Below, piece after piece: positions 63,730 to 64,000 of a stretch of DNA of 64,000 nt. This DNA is from Enhydrobacter sp. (GTDB lineage: Bacteria > Pseudomonadota > Alphaproteobacteria > Reyranellales > Reyranellaceae). The stretch is taken from contig CP075528.1 of NCBI GenBank assembly GCA_025808875.1, positions 4,586,473 through 4,650,472 of the forward strand, written 5' to 3'. The position numbers and the translations under genes are program-made. The notes under the pieces are model-generated. The model worked only from the letters and a program-made list of their open reading frames with translations, was not told where the DNA came from and searched no databases. Position 1 is the stretch's first letter, and each line of letters starts with the position of its first letter.

Positions 63730-64000
63730 TGACGCGCCGCTTCGTCGGCTCCAGGCTCGTCGTCGCCACCCACAATCGCGGCAAGGCGGACGAGATCCGA
63801 ACCATGCTTGCGCCGTACGGCGTCGAGATCGTTTCAGCGGCCGACCTCGGTCTTCCCGCGCCCGCCGAGACAGGCGCGACCTTCGAAGAGAATGCCACAG
63901 TGAAGGCGCTCGCGGCGACCCGCGCTTCGGGGCTGCCCGCGCTGGCCGACGATTCCGGATTAGGCGTCGCCGCACTCGATGGCCAACCGGGCCTCTATAC
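63729..64000 (+). CDS. rdgB: Non-canonical purine NTP pyrophosphatase (RdgB/HAM1), partial, runs off the window
   Basis: The visible 90 residues read RLVVATHNRGKADEIRTMLA, then PAETGATFEENATVKALAAT and LPALADDSGLGVAALDGQPG. These are the HAM1/RdgB substrate-binding motifs T-x-N-x-x-K, FEENA and DDSGL. It hydrolyses dITP/XTP to prevent their incorporation. The start ATG overlaps the rph TGA by one base. The C-terminal half is beyond the window. Confidence 0.93.
   Translation, partial: MTRRFVGSRLVVATHNRGKADEIRTMLAPYGVEIVSAADLGLPAPAETGATFEENATVKALAATRASGLPALADDSGLGVAALDGQPGLY

Noticed and set aside
1..64000. tRNA, rRNA or CRISPR arrays
   Set aside because: No cloverleaf-type sequence with a CCA-adjacent acceptor, no rRNA-like stretch and no regularly spaced direct repeats of 24-40 bases were recognised by eye. 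A covariance search would be decisive.
1..64000. Sec machinery genes (selA, selB, selD, selC) in the window
   Set aside because: None of the genes here match those families, so the selenoprotein claim depends on their presence elsewhere in the genome.

Overview
The window is high-GC (about two-thirds G+C by eye), densely packed bacterial DNA. It is most consistent with an alphaproteobacterium of the Rhizobiales/Reyranella/Bradyrhizobium type. The support is a complete System I cytochrome c maturation (ccm) cluster, a hrcA / rph / rdgB block, 3-hydroxybutyrate dehydrogenase with acetoacetate decarboxylase, many GTG starts with 1-4 base gene overlaps, and intergenic palindromic repeats of the kind common in that class. 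No rRNA, tRNA, CRISPR array or intact insertion sequence was seen. The genus is an inference.

Layout. 1-4.8 kb: the end of a GST gene, then a plus-strand run of membrane and redox genes (TVP38-like protein, FAD disulfide reductase-like protein, a bufferin-like DUF2282 peptide, DoxX, NDH-2). 5.3-7.7 kb: a minus-strand TetR operon encoding two probable selenoproteins, each interrupted by an in-frame UGA at the redox-active position. 7.8-11 kb: DUF302, MFS, cupin and LysR genes. 11.1-15.9 kb: a Cys-form peroxiredoxin-like protein, a bdhA / patatin / acetoacetate decarboxylase set and a histidine kinase. 15.9-23.5 kb: assorted housekeeping and transport genes, including a large MscS channel. 23.5-29.3 kb: a minus-strand run that includes a third probable selenoprotein, of the UGSC family, tightly coupled to a thioredoxin-domain partner and a D-2-hydroxyacid dehydrogenase.

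29.3-36.5 kb is an accessory island. It holds a RepA-like ATPase behind a long palindromic operator-like site, small toxin-antitoxin-like pairs (DUF4258/DUF2283 and DUF4160/DUF2442), gene fragments (including a restriction-enzyme N-terminus), a lower-GC LysE exporter, and a Fic protein behind an AT-rich region studded with TTAATTAA palindromes. 36.5-43.6 kb is ccmABCDEFGHI in one minus-strand operon. Its ccmH reading frame carries sequence derived from palindromic repeats at both ends. 43.7-48.8 kb holds a probable small RNA or terminator structure and a peptide-type ABC importer without a binding protein.

48.8-58.9 kb is a glycan-type locus. Four glycosyltransferase-like genes, a deacetylase-like gene and a histidine phosphatase run leftward. 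They diverge from an unusual 900-residue ABC protein whose ATPase motifs are degenerate and separated by about 400 residues, followed by a cyclic-nucleotide-binding protein and a small methyltransferase-like protein. 58.9-64 kb: exonuclease III, an FAH-family hydrolase, an L,D-transpeptidase, hrcA, rph and the start of rdgB.

The main unusual content is the three UGA-interrupted redox genes (which a standard gene caller would split), the aberrant ABC protein, the bufferin precursor without its modifying enzyme, and the repeat-extended ccmH.
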